Positions 32,897-41,123 of a stretch of DNA of 64,000 bases are shown one piece after another (within the stretch, counting starts at the first letter, position 1; every line of letters begins with the position of its first letter). The notes beneath the pieces are model-generated. The model did not search any database. It worked only from the letters and a program-made list of their open reading frames with translations, and had not been told where the DNA came from. The DNA comes from Streptomyces bicolor (GTDB lineage: Bacteria > Actinomycetota > Actinomycetes > Streptomycetales > Streptomycetaceae), in the NCBI RefSeq assembly GCF_000719285.1, contig NZ_JOFS01000008.1, positions 248,001-312,000 of the forward strand, given 5' to 3'. A program made the position numbers and the translations under genes.

Positions 32897-33792
32897 TGTG
32901 CTCCTGCTTTCAAGGGCGCTTCGTGCGCCGAATACGCGTGCGGCGGCTGGTGGTCCGCCTCGTGGATGTGGAACACGGACCGGGGTGCCAGGCCGAACGC
33001 CTCGATGGACTGCACGTACTTGGAGACCCGGATCAGGTTGAGGTTCCGACGCGCCGCGAGGTCCGTGATCCAGTACGGCGTGCGCTCGTTGACCTTGATC
33101 TCCATCACCGACAGGTGCGGCGGGATGGTGAACCGGTTCTCGGGGGTCGGTGTCCCGAAGTGGAAGTCCCGGTCCCGGCCACGGATGCGCCGGTCGAAGG
33201 TCACCCGCAGTCCGGTGTCCGCGTCTCGGCCGACCAGGGCCTCGCGCTGGTAGCCGGTGATCGCGGTGGGTTGGAGATTCAGCCGTACGACGAGTTCGAG
33301 CACCTCCTGGATGAAGGCGCTCTCCTTCGCGGAGTGCTCCACCATCTCCCGGCCGTCGCACAGTCGGCGGGCGACGCCGTACGGAAGGGTGATGCGGCGC
33401 TTCTGTGTGACCCGGTTGACGCGCTGCTTGATCTCCACGCACACAGGGGCCTCGTCGGTGACCCCGTCCAGGTTGCCGTAGTGGCGGATGCGCAGCTTTC
33501 GCCGGAACTTCAGGCCCTCGATCTTCTCCCAGTAGAACCGCAGCTGCGGGGTGTCGTAGTACAGGCTCCACACGCCGTACCCGCCGACCGGGCTGTTCAG
33601 ATCGCGGTCCATCCGCTCGGCCAGCTCGTCCCGGATCTCGGCCGCCTCCTCGGCCGGTACGAGGTACTTGAGTTCGAACCGGTTGAACGAGTGCAGCCTG
33701 CTGGCCACGTGCAACGGCTGTTCCTCTGCCGGGGGCTGCTCCTCCTCCCGGCTCTCGGATTTCCGCCACGTGGTCACCGGTAGTGCCACCAT
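32893..33792 (-). CDS. VTC-domain polyphosphate polymerase family protein
   Basis: The ATG at 33792 with AAGGAGG gives 299 aa. The VTC fold residues are visible: FNRFELKYLVPAEEA, SLYYDTPQLRFYWEKIEG, the basic strand FRRKLRIRHYG, CVEIKQRVNRVTQKRR and the closing metal-ligand strand VMEIKVNERTPYW. In eukaryotic Vtc4 this tunnel domain makes polyphosphate from ATP. It is the first gene of VTC-DUF4956-CotH, joined by 4-nt overlaps. No membrane segment is seen, so it is cytosolic or membrane-associated through DUF4956. Confidence 0.87.
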   Translation of the reverse strand: MVALPVTTWRKSESREEEQPPAEEQPLHVASRLHSFNRFELKYLVPAEEAAEIRDELAERMDRDLNSPVGGYGVWSLYYDTPQLRFYWEKIEGLKFRRKLRIRHYGNLDGVTDEAPVCVEIKQRVNRVTQKRRITLPYGVARRLCDGREMVEHSAKESAFIQEVLELVVRLNLQPTAITGYQREALVGRDADTGLRVTFDRRIRGRDRDFHFGTPTPENRFTIPPHLSVMEIKVNERTPYWITDLAARRNLNLIRVSKYVQSIEAFGLAPRSVFHIHEADHQPPHAYSAHEAPLKAGAQ

Positions 33793-34148
33793 GCGCCTCC
33801 TTCGTCGTACGGCCCGATCGGGCGACGCAGGACACGAAACCGGTGGGATGTGAGAAGCAGCTGAGAATTGCGGGGTAATTACAGGTGCACTTAAGATGGC
33901 CAGGAGATGAACTGCTCGCGTTGACGCGGCGTCCTCACGGTCCGAGACAGCTCTTGTCGGTGCGGACCGCGAAGGGGAAAGTGATCGGCTTTGCTTCGAC
34001 GCGCTTGCCGTGCAGTGCGGTCTGCTCGGCTCCACGCGCTCATCGCGACTCGGACGCGGAGCAACTTTCGGCCGACAGGAATCGCGTCCCGTACGGCGTC
34101 CTCGACGTCGCCCCAGGCAGAGCGGACCGCACGGCCCACCAGGTCCTC
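33793..34148. other. non-coding; promoter region of VTC operon
   Basis: About 110 bp upstream of the VTC start, no gene is supported. The 11-bp-spaced repeat at 33851-33867 is described separately. The rest (33870-34148) holds only broken frames on the minus strand, for example GDVEDAVRDAIPVGRKLL, which were not recognised. Confidence 0.4.
33851..33867. promoter_or_regulatory. direct repeat with 11-bp period upstream of VTC operon
   Basis: TGAGAA occurs at 33851-33856 and 33862-33867, exactly 11 bp apart, 59 bp and more upstream of the VTC ATG. OmpR/PhoP-type regulators bind such tandem half-sites, and two such regulators lie in this gene block. The binding is inferred. Confidence 0.4.
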
Positions 34149-34461
34149 CTAGCGGTCCTCCAGGTACATCTGGCGTACCTGGGTGCGGACTCGTGCGAAG
34201 GGTGGGGTGCTCAGAGGGTCTCCTGCTTCCTCCGCCTGACGGAGGTCGTTCCTGCGCGTCTCGTAGTCACGGCGCAGGGCGCTCTCCGTGGCCTTGAGCA
34301 CTCTGTGTACTGCTGGCGCCGTAGAGGACCTGGCCTGTGGCAGCCGCCGCAGGCCGACGTTCGTTTTCCGCGGTCCAGTCACGCAGGAAGCCCGCATAGG
34401 TGGGGTCGGTGAGCAAGCCGTACCGGTGGGCGAGGCTCAGCACGACGGTCGTCCGCTTCAC
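34149..34461 (-). pseudogene. unrecognised gene remnant, two frames
   Basis: One frame from an ATG at 34461 reads MKRTTVVLSLAHRYGLLTDP and TYAGFLRDWTAENERRPAAA. The next frame continues VHRVLKATESALRRDYETRR and RVRTQVRQMYLEDR to a stop at 34149. The codon bias looks coding, and the switch falls near 34340. No family was recognised. It lies between two damaged regions, so it is probably a gene remnant. Confidence 0.35.
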
Positions 34462-34485
34462 AGCGGTCGGAGCCTGAGTGTGCAG

Positions 34486-35585
34486 CTACTCGGTCGGTGT
34501 GCGGCCACCGTGACGGGTTGTCCAGAAGCTCGGATCGTCGACGGCGTTGCCGCACTGCTCGAGCCCCTTGTTGCCTGACCGCGCCTGAGGCGGATTCGAC
34601 CGCCGGCGAAGGTGGTCGGCGATGCCCGGTGGACCACCCAAGCTCGACTCCGGCGGGCCGAAACGCAGGTCAGCCTTTGGCACCAGAGCTGGGAGTTCTG
34701 GTCGCAGGGGGGATTTCTGCTGCCGGCCCGCGACTGCCGTGAACGACTCTCCACGGGCGCCGCGGCTGACGCGGACAAGCGTCAGGCAGACGACCGAGGT
34801 GACCACCATGCCGGGAATCCAGGACAGGTCGGCGTTGGAGAAGTGTCGCGCGACGGGCCCGACGTACCACGCGTTGCTCATGGCCGGAATGCCGGACACC
34901 ACGCCGATCACGAAGGCAGTGAGGACCTTGAGGTCGACCCCGTTGTGGGTCCACATGGCCGGGTCGCGCCAGTACTTTCCGCTGCGGATGTACATGCCCT
35001 GGACGTCGCACTCTCCGTGCTGGACGAGGTAGAAGTCCACGAGGTTCACCGCACCCCAGGAAATGAGCAGCAGGAGCATGAACGACAGGAACGCTGTCAG
35101 ATTGCCGGTGAAGTCCTGTGAGGCCGTGACGGCCAGGCCCAGACCGATGACGAGGGTCGGCAGCATCATCGCGCACGGGTCCGGAACGAGTTCGAGATCT
35201 TGACGAAGGTCGACAGGCCCGTGATCAGGTTCAGCATCCCGCCGTAGAGGTTGAGCATGTTCGTCACAACCAGCCCCAGCGAGGTCACCACCAGGACGAC
35301 AGTGGCGAGCGCGCCACCGCCGAGCGCGGCACTGGCGCTCTGGAAGACGTCCGCGGCGGCGAACTTGGCCGCGAGCAGCACACCGACGGCGCAGCAGAAG
35401 GTGGACGACAGGAACACCCCGGCCGCCGTCCACCAGAAGACCGCCCGGCCTGACGCGTCGCTCGGCAGACAACGGGAGTAGCCCGAGACGGCGGTGGCGT
35501 AGGTGAGCGCGAACGTCACGGCGACGCTGGTGCCGGCGAGGAACGACGCGAGCGACACCGGACCGGACGTCCGCCGCCACGTCAC
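34486..35585 (-). pseudogene. NCS1-type nucleobase/cation symporter, truncated and frameshifted
   Basis: The first frame reads SLASFLAGTSVAVTFALTYA, SGYSRCLPSD and NMLNLYGGMLNLITGLSTFV, matching the middle of cytosine/purine permeases (NCS1). It stops at 35166, but the next frame continues MMLPTLVIGLGLAVTA, LLISWGAVNLVDFYLVQHGE and VVSGIPAMSNAWYVG. One base lost near 35170 explains the switch. The N-terminal half is missing, and after about 34730 the family similarity fades. It was once a membrane importer of nucleobases or related compounds. Confidence 0.7.
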
Positions 35586-35666
35586 CCCCTCGGACGAGCG
35601 TGTAGCGGGTGACGACGATCAGGCGGCGTCGCAGCGGAACCGAGGACCGGATCCGGAGCCACGCCG

Positions 35667-37202
35667 CTACCTGTCGTCGCCTTTCGCTGCGATGGCACGG
35701 TCCAGAACGTGGTGGTCGGCCCAGCTTCCGTGGAAGCCGAACGGCACCCGGCTGGGAAGCTTGACCCGGGCCAGCGGGGTGCGGCGCAGGTCGGCCGCGT
35801 CATGGACGAGGAGCTCGCTCAGGTCGGTGGCGCGGTTCCACCAGAGCGAGAGCAGGTAGCCGTCGTCCTCGCCGCGGGCGTTCTCACGTGCCACGAAGAC
35901 CGGTTCGCTCGGGCTGGTCAGGCCGTCGGGTCCTTCAACGACGGTGGTGCGGTCGAGAAGGTAGTCGTGACGGGCGAGGCCGTCGGACATGGTGTCGTCG
36001 GCCAGGCTGCGCGTGGTGACGAAGTAGCCGTAGCGGTGCGGCCGACCCGTGTAGGCGTCGTTGATCTTCGGGAACTCGCCGAAGACGCCGCTGATCATCT
36101 CCTCCGTGGCCCGTCCGGTCGCCAGGTCGACGCGCCAGCGGTAGGGCAGGGCCGGCGGGAACCACTCGTGGGAGCCCACGGGCGTGGAGAGACGGTCGAC
36201 CGGGCTGCCGAGGCGGCTGATCCGGTGCCCGTCGACGATCAGCTCATCGTCCTGCTCGTAGGCGTTGTAGAAGTGGGTGTTGGCCCAGTGGCCGCCGAGC
36301 TCGTGCCAGGTGATCTCATGGGTGTGGCGGTTCATCAGGACGATCTGGACGCCGTGTTCAAGGGAGTTCTCGTCCCAGACGACGCCGGGCCTGCTCTGGG
36401 CCACCAGGTCGAGGCGGAACTGGGCGGGCGTGACAAAGAAGATCGCGTAGGTGTCGCTCACCGCGAAGTCGTGCATGAGGACCGGCACGCCGATGTCGAA
36501 GGAGTGCGAGTCCTTGATCTCGGCCGTCTTCACGTCGGCGCGGTACCAGGTGATGGTGGGTCCGACCGCGGCGAAGAACAGCATGTCGCCGGTGTCCGGG
36601 TCGGTCTTGTAGTGGCCGGTGCACAGGACATCGACGCCGCCGTGGAAGTCGTACGTGCCGAGGGTGCGCAGCGTCTCGGGGTCCAGCGCGTGCGGCAGTC
36701 CGCCGTCGAAGTAGACGAGCAGATGGTCGTCGAAGAGGCCGGCGTTGATGTTGGCCACGTTCTTCGCGCGCGGGGCGCCCTCGGGCAGCCGGCCCGGGGT
36801 GCCGCCGTTGACAAAGCCGCTGTAGATCGCCTCCCCGGCCTCCACCTCGACCCTCATCGAGTCGGTCTGGACCCAGCGGGTGCGGTAGGCGGCTTTGCCC
36901 TCGCGCAGGTAGACACCGCACACCATGCCGTCGCCCTCCCACCAGTGGTAGCGGTCGGTGTTGCGGGGCTGGAAACGGGGATTGGAGGAGACGCGGAACA
37001 GCGCACCCGCGAGGTCGGACGGTATCTCGCCGTCCACCTCCAGGTCGTACGCCTCGTTCTCCTCCGTCCAGGGCGCGAAGGGGCCGTTGAGGAACCTGTT
37101 GCCGGTGTGCCAGTCGGCTCCGGCGCCGGCGGGGGCGGGGCGCTCTCCGGTCCCACGGGGAACGACGGTCATGGGGTTCGCGGGCATCGGGTTCGCGGGC
37201 AT
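35667..37202 (-). CDS. carotenoid-oxygenase family dioxygenase (isoeugenol/lignostilbene-cleaver type)
   Basis: The 511-aa protein has the beta-propeller CCO pattern with four iron-binding histidines in CTGHYKTDPDTGDMLFF, MHDFAVSD, ANTHFYNAYEQDD and FHGSWADH. These segments resemble isoeugenol monooxygenase, which cleaves a propenyl side chain to vanillin, but other stilbene or apocarotenoid substrates are possible. The ATG at 37202 follows GGAGAG; two further in-frame ATGs lie just downstream inside a short PANPM repeat. Next to it, 34 bp upstream on the same strand, is an aldehyde dehydrogenase that could oxidise the aldehyde product. Confidence 0.87.
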   Translation of the reverse strand: MPANPMPANPMTVVPRGTGERPAPAGAGADWHTGNRFLNGPFAPWTEENEAYDLEVDGEIPSDLAGALFRVSSNPRFQPRNTDRYHWWEGDGMVCGVYLREGKAAYRTRWVQTDSMRVEVEAGEAIYSGFVNGGTPGRLPEGAPRAKNVANINAGLFDDHLLVYFDGGLPHALDPETLRTLGTYDFHGGVDVLCTGHYKTDPDTGDMLFFAAVGPTITWYRADVKTAEIKDSHSFDIGVPVLMHDFAVSDTYAIFFVTPAQFRLDLVAQSRPGVVWDENSLEHGVQIVLMNRHTHEITWHELGGHWANTHFYNAYEQDDELIVDGHRISRLGSPVDRLSTPVGSHEWFPPALPYRWRVDLATGRATEEMISGVFGEFPKINDAYTGRPHRYGYFVTTRSLADDTMSDGLARHDYLLDRTTVVEGPDGLTSPSEPVFVARENARGEDDGYLLSLWWNRATDLSELLVHDAADLRRTPLARVKLPSRVPFGFHGSWADHHVLDRAIAAKGDDR

Positions 37203-37236
37203 GGGGCTCTCCGTGCGGGTTGGTGTGTCGGGGCGG

Positions 37237-38706
37237 TCAGAACGGGTAGCGCGGGAGTTCGCCGCGTACGGTGACCCACTGCTGTTCAGTGAAGGCCTCG
37301 AGGTTGGCGATGGCGCCGCCGTGACGGGCGCCGGTGCCGGAGTCGCCGACGCCGCCGAAGGGGATGTTCGGTTCGTCGTTGACCGTCTGGTCGTTGATGT
37401 GCACCAGTCCGGTGGGCACGCGGTCCGCCAGGGCGAGGCCCTTCGCGACGTCCCGGGTGAGGATGCCGAGGGACAGTCCGTACTCGGTGCCGGCGGCGAG
37501 CCCCGCCGCCTCGTCCAGGTCCCGGAAGGGGACGACGGGCGCGACGGGGCCGAAGATCTCCTCGGCGTACGCGGGCGCGGTGAGCGGTACGCCGGAGAGC
37601 ACGGTGGGCCGGTAGAACAGGCCCTCGTAGGTGCCACCCGCGGCGAGCCGGGCGCCGGCCTCGACCGTGTCCGTGACGATGCGGTGGACGTTGTCGCGCT
37701 GACCGCTGTCGATGAGCGGTCCGACGGCGACGTCCTCGGTGGCCGGGTCGCCCACCCTGAGCGCGTCGGCGTGCTGGGCGAGCAGGGCGGTGTAGTCGTC
37801 GGCGACCGAGGCGTGGACGAGGTGACGGCTGCTGGCCATGCAGATCTGGCCGGCGTGGACGAAGGACCCCCAGGCGCCCACCGAGGCAGCCTGCTCCAGG
37901 TCGACGTCGTCCATCACGACGAGCGCGGAGTTCCCGCCCAGTTCCAGGTGGACCCGCTTGAGGTGCCGGGCCGCGGCGATACCGATGGCGCGCCCGGCCC
38001 GAGTGGAACCCGTGAACGCGATGACAGGAACCTGCGGATGCTCCACGACGGCTGCCCCGACGTCCGCCCCGCCGGGCAGGACATGCAGCAGACCGGCAGG
38101 CAGGCCCGCCTCTTCGAAGACACGGGCGAAGACGGCACCGCCGCTGATCGCGGTGCGGGGGTCCGGCTTGAGGACGACCGCGTTGCCGAGGGCGAGCGCC
38201 GGGGCCACGGCCCGCATGGCCAGGATGATCGGCACGTTGAACGGGGCGATGACGCCGACGACCCCGACGGGGGTGCGGCGGGAGAAGGACAGCCGCTGCT
38301 GCCCGGAACGCAGCAGCTCACCGTAGGGCGCCCCGGCCAGGGCGGCGGCCTCGAAGCACTCCTCCGCACCACCGCTGCTGACCTGCAGAGCGGCGAACGG
38401 CCGAGTCGCACCAGACTCCCGTACCAGCCAGGTCTCGATCTCCTGCTGATGCTCCTCGAAGAGACGCGCGGCGCGGCGCAAGACAGCGGCACGGTCGGAA
38501 TACGGCCGCGCGGCCCACTCCCGCTGGGCCCGCACCGCCCGCTCCACCGCCCTGTCCACGTCGGCGGGCGTGGCGGAGCCGACGCGGCCCAACGTCTTGC
38601 CGGTGGCGGGCTCGACGGCGTCGTACTCCTCGCCGGTGCCGCTGACCCACTCACCCGAGCCGGAGAAGATGCGGCCTTCCCAGGTGCTGCTGTCCAGAAG
38701 AGTCAT
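37237..38706 (-). CDS. aldehyde dehydrogenase (vanillin/benzaldehyde type)
   Basis: From the ATG at 38706 the protein has 489 aa. Family motifs are VGVIAPFNVPIILAMRAVAP, IAFTGSTRAGRAIG, the general-base Glu in HLELGGNSALVV, the catalytic Cys in HAGQICMASSR, and EIFGPVAPVVPF. NAD(P)+-dependent oxidation of an aromatic aldehyde to the acid is expected, judged by resemblance to vanillin dehydrogenases and by the CCO partner. In-frame starts at 38721 and GTG 38736 (GAGG upstream) are also possible. Confidence 0.9.
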   Translation of the reverse strand: MTLLDSSTWEGRIFSGSGEWVSGTGEEYDAVEPATGKTLGRVGSATPADVDRAVERAVRAQREWAARPYSDRAAVLRRAARLFEEHQQEIETWLVRESGATRPFAALQVSSGGAEECFEAAALAGAPYGELLRSGQQRLSFSRRTPVGVVGVIAPFNVPIILAMRAVAPALALGNAVVLKPDPRTAISGGAVFARVFEEAGLPAGLLHVLPGGADVGAAVVEHPQVPVIAFTGSTRAGRAIGIAAARHLKRVHLELGGNSALVVMDDVDLEQAASVGAWGSFVHAGQICMASSRHLVHASVADDYTALLAQHADALRVGDPATEDVAVGPLIDSGQRDNVHRIVTDTVEAGARLAAGGTYEGLFYRPTVLSGVPLTAPAYAEEIFGPVAPVVPFRDLDEAAGLAAGTEYGLSLGILTRDVAKGLALADRVPTGLVHINDQTVNDEPNIPFGGVGDSGTGARHGGAIANLEAFTEQQWVTVRGELPRYPF

Positions 38707-38759
38707 GGTGTCCCGTTCCATGTCAGGGGTTGTCACGGCTGTGCCCTCGGGGCTGATGG

Positions 38760-40403
38760 TCAGGCGCTGGGGAGCGGCTTGACGGAGTTCGGGGCGCCGG
38801 CCGGTGCGGTGGCCGCCTCCTGGGCGGACGTGCCGACGGCCATGGCATCAGCGGCTCCGCTGTGCCGCAGGGCGAGAGCGGCGATCACCGCGCCTGCCAG
38901 GGCGGCGCCGGCGCAGACGTACATGCTGAGGTCAAGGCCCGATTCGAGGGCCTCGCGGGCGAGCGGGGCCACGGTGCCCGACAGGCTGCCGAGGTCGGCG
39001 TTGGCGACTGCGAGTGCGCCTCCTTCGGTGTTGACGGCCTCGGCCACGCCCAGGGCCTGTGGCGGAAGGCCGGAGGAGGCGAGCTTGTCGGCCAGGCCGC
39101 TGCTCGCCGTGCCGAGTGCGACGGCGCCGACGACCGCGGGGCCGAGGGCCTGCCCGGTCTCTCGGACGAGGCTGGTGACCGCGCTGGCCATGCCGGCGTA
39201 CCGGATGTCGACCGTGCCGACCGCGACGGCCGTCAGCGACGAGAACATCGTGATGAAGCCGACTCCCATCAGCAGGATCGGTCCGGTCATGGACGCGAGG
39301 CCCGTCGCGTCGCCCGGCAGCAGTGCCATCCAGAACTCTCCGGCGGCGAGCGACAGCAGCCCGCCGACCAGCAGGGTGCGGGGGTGCACGTGCTGCAGCA
39401 GTTTCGGCAGGAACGGGGTGAGCAGCAGCGGGACCGCCTGAACGAGCGCGAAGGGCAGAGCGGCCTGGAACGGGGAGACGTGGTGGACTGCCTCCAACTT
39501 GATGCTGAGCGCATAGGCCGTGCCGATGAAGCCGAACAGGGCGAGCAGTCCGATGGCGGCGGCCGCGGCGAAGGCGGGGGTGCGGAACAGGTCCAGGCGC
39601 AGCATCGGCGCCCGTGATCTGCGCTCCACGGCGAAGAACGCCGTGAAGGAGGCGGCGGCGAGGACGAAGGCGAGCACGATGTGGGGCTCGGAGTAGCCGT
39701 CGCTCGCGCCCTCGATGACGGCGTAGAGCAGCGCCAGCAGGGACACGGCGATGGTGAGCTGGCCGGGCCGGTCGAGGCCGCGGTCGGCGGTGGCCTGGCG
39801 GGAGTCGACGACCCAGCGACCGCTGACGGCGGAGGTGACCAGGCCGAGCACCGCGAGCGGAACGAAGGCCCAGCCCCAGTGGGCGTGTTCGGCGATGAAG
39901 CCGCTGATCAGCGGGGCGATCATGGCACCGAAGGCGAGGCTGAGTGCCCAGTACGACAGGGCCCTGGCGCGGGCGACGGGCTCCCGGGTACCCGCGACGA
40001 TCACGGCCAGCGAGGAGGGGAAGATCGCCGCGGCACCCAGGCCGGCCACCGCCTGGCCGGCGATCAGCTGGGTCATCGAGCCCGCGGTGGCGACGACCAG
40101 GCAGCCGGCCGTGATCAGCAGCCCGCCGAGGACCAGCAGGCGCTTTCGTCCGAACAGGTCGCCGAGGACGCCGAAGTTCAGCTCCAGGATGGCCGTCGGG
40201 AGGATGAACGCAGCCGGGATCCAGGCCAGGGCGGCGGCCGACACCCCGAGGTCCTGCTGTATCTCACCGATGAGCGGCGAGGCCAGGGGAATGCCGATCT
40301 GAGCCACGCAGATGGCGAAGCAGGCCGCCACCAGCGTGGCGCGGCCCAGCGGAGCGGGCGTGTTCGGAGAGGGAGCGGGGCTCTCGGCAGCGGGATCGGT
40401 CAT
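38760..40403 (-). CDS. MFS transporter, DHA2 (EmrB/QacA) type
   Basis: The 547-aa protein has about 14 hydrophobic segments and the motif C-like sequence AGLGAAAIFPSSLAVIVAG, with loop motif VLGDLFGRKRLLVLGG. GGAGG 8 nt before the ATG at 40403 fixes the start. It is the first gene of the MFS-ALDH-CCO operon, probably for aromatic compound transport or export of toxic phenols; drug export cannot be excluded. It is divergent from the VOC dioxygenase operon, sharing a 220-bp control region. Confidence 0.85.
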   Translation of the reverse strand: MTDPAAESPAPSPNTPAPLGRATLVAACFAICVAQIGIPLASPLIGEIQQDLGVSAAALAWIPAAFILPTAILELNFGVLGDLFGRKRLLVLGGLLITAGCLVVATAGSMTQLIAGQAVAGLGAAAIFPSSLAVIVAGTREPVARARALSYWALSLAFGAMIAPLISGFIAEHAHWGWAFVPLAVLGLVTSAVSGRWVVDSRQATADRGLDRPGQLTIAVSLLALLYAVIEGASDGYSEPHIVLAFVLAAASFTAFFAVERRSRAPMLRLDLFRTPAFAAAAAIGLLALFGFIGTAYALSIKLEAVHHVSPFQAALPFALVQAVPLLLTPFLPKLLQHVHPRTLLVGGLLSLAAGEFWMALLPGDATGLASMTGPILLMGVGFITMFSSLTAVAVGTVDIRYAGMASAVTSLVRETGQALGPAVVGAVALGTASSGLADKLASSGLPPQALGVAEAVNTEGGALAVANADLGSLSGTVAPLAREALESGLDLSMYVCAGAALAGAVIAALALRHSGAADAMAVGTSAQEAATAPAGAPNSVKPLPSA

Positions 40404-40555
40404 GAGGGATGCCTCCGGCGGTGCTCCGTGGACGCCGTTGACTGAGCGACGCACCGGACACCATGTCTCGAAAACCCGGACTTGGGTTTCATTTAGCAGG
40501 ACCGTGCACTATGGACTTGTCGCCAGTCAAGGGGCATGAAGGCGGAATTTTGCGA

Positions 40556-40611
40556 TTGACGACCGGAGATCCGACCGCTAGCGTCCTATAAATCAGTTAC
40601 TCAGTCCTGAT
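40556..40611 (+). promoter_or_regulatory. promoter and palindrome before VOC operon
   Basis: A sigma-70-like -35 TTGACG (40556-40561) and -10 TAGCGT (40579-40584) are 17 bp apart. Just downstream is ATCAG-N10-CTGAT (40592-40611). The ATG of the VOC gene is at 40624 with TTGGAGA before it. The palindrome overlaps the expected transcript start, fitting repression by the IclR regulator at 43720. Confidence 0.5.
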
Positions 40612-40623
40612 ATTGGAGACAGT

Positions 40624-41118
40624 ATGAGCATCACTGGGCTCGGGCACACCGGCTTCTGGGTCGACGACCTCGAAAAGATGCGCGACTTCTACAGCCGGGT
40701 CCTGGGGCTGACGGTGACCGATGAGGACGAGGAGCGGCGCATCGTGTTCTTCTCGTCCCGCCCGGACGAGGAGCACCACGAGTTCGTGCTCCAGGAGGGC
40801 CGGACCGCCCCGGCCGGAAGCAAGCTCACGCACCAGGTGTCTTGGCGGGTGGACTCACTGGAGTCGATCATCGACTTCCACCACCGGTTCCGCGCCGAGG
40901 GCATCGAGGTCCAGCAGGAGGTCACCCACGGCAACGCGATCGGGATCTACTTCTTCGATCCCGAGGGCAACCGCAACGAGGTCTACCTCCGCCTGGAGCG
41001 TGACGTGCGCCAGCCGTTCCGCAAGAGCCTCGATCTGGACCTGCCCCCCGAGGAGATCATGGCCGAGGTCGAGCGGCTGCTGACCGAGGGCGGACCGGCC
41101 TACCAGCCGGTCCAGTAA
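40624..41118 (+). CDS. VOC-superfamily dioxygenase (single-domain extradiol type)
   Basis: The 164-aa protein is a vicinal-oxygen-chelate protein. The metal ligands fall at His8 (LGHTGFWVDDL), His70 (LTHQVSWRVDSL) and Glu119 (EGNRNEVYLRLE), as in one-domain extradiol dioxygenases and glyoxalase relatives. It would open a dihydroxylated aromatic ring made by the next gene's monooxygenase. It is first in the VOC-FAD monooxygenase-FAH-IclR cluster, with only 5 bp to the next gene. Confidence 0.8.
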   Translation: MSITGLGHTGFWVDDLEKMRDFYSRVLGLTVTDEDEERRIVFFSSRPDEEHHEFVLQEGRTAPAGSKLTHQVSWRVDSLESIIDFHHRFRAEGIEVQQEVTHGNAIGIYFFDPEGNRNEVYLRLERDVRQPFRKSLDLDLPPEEIMAEVERLLTEGGPAYQPVQ

Positions 41119-41123
41119 CTGCC

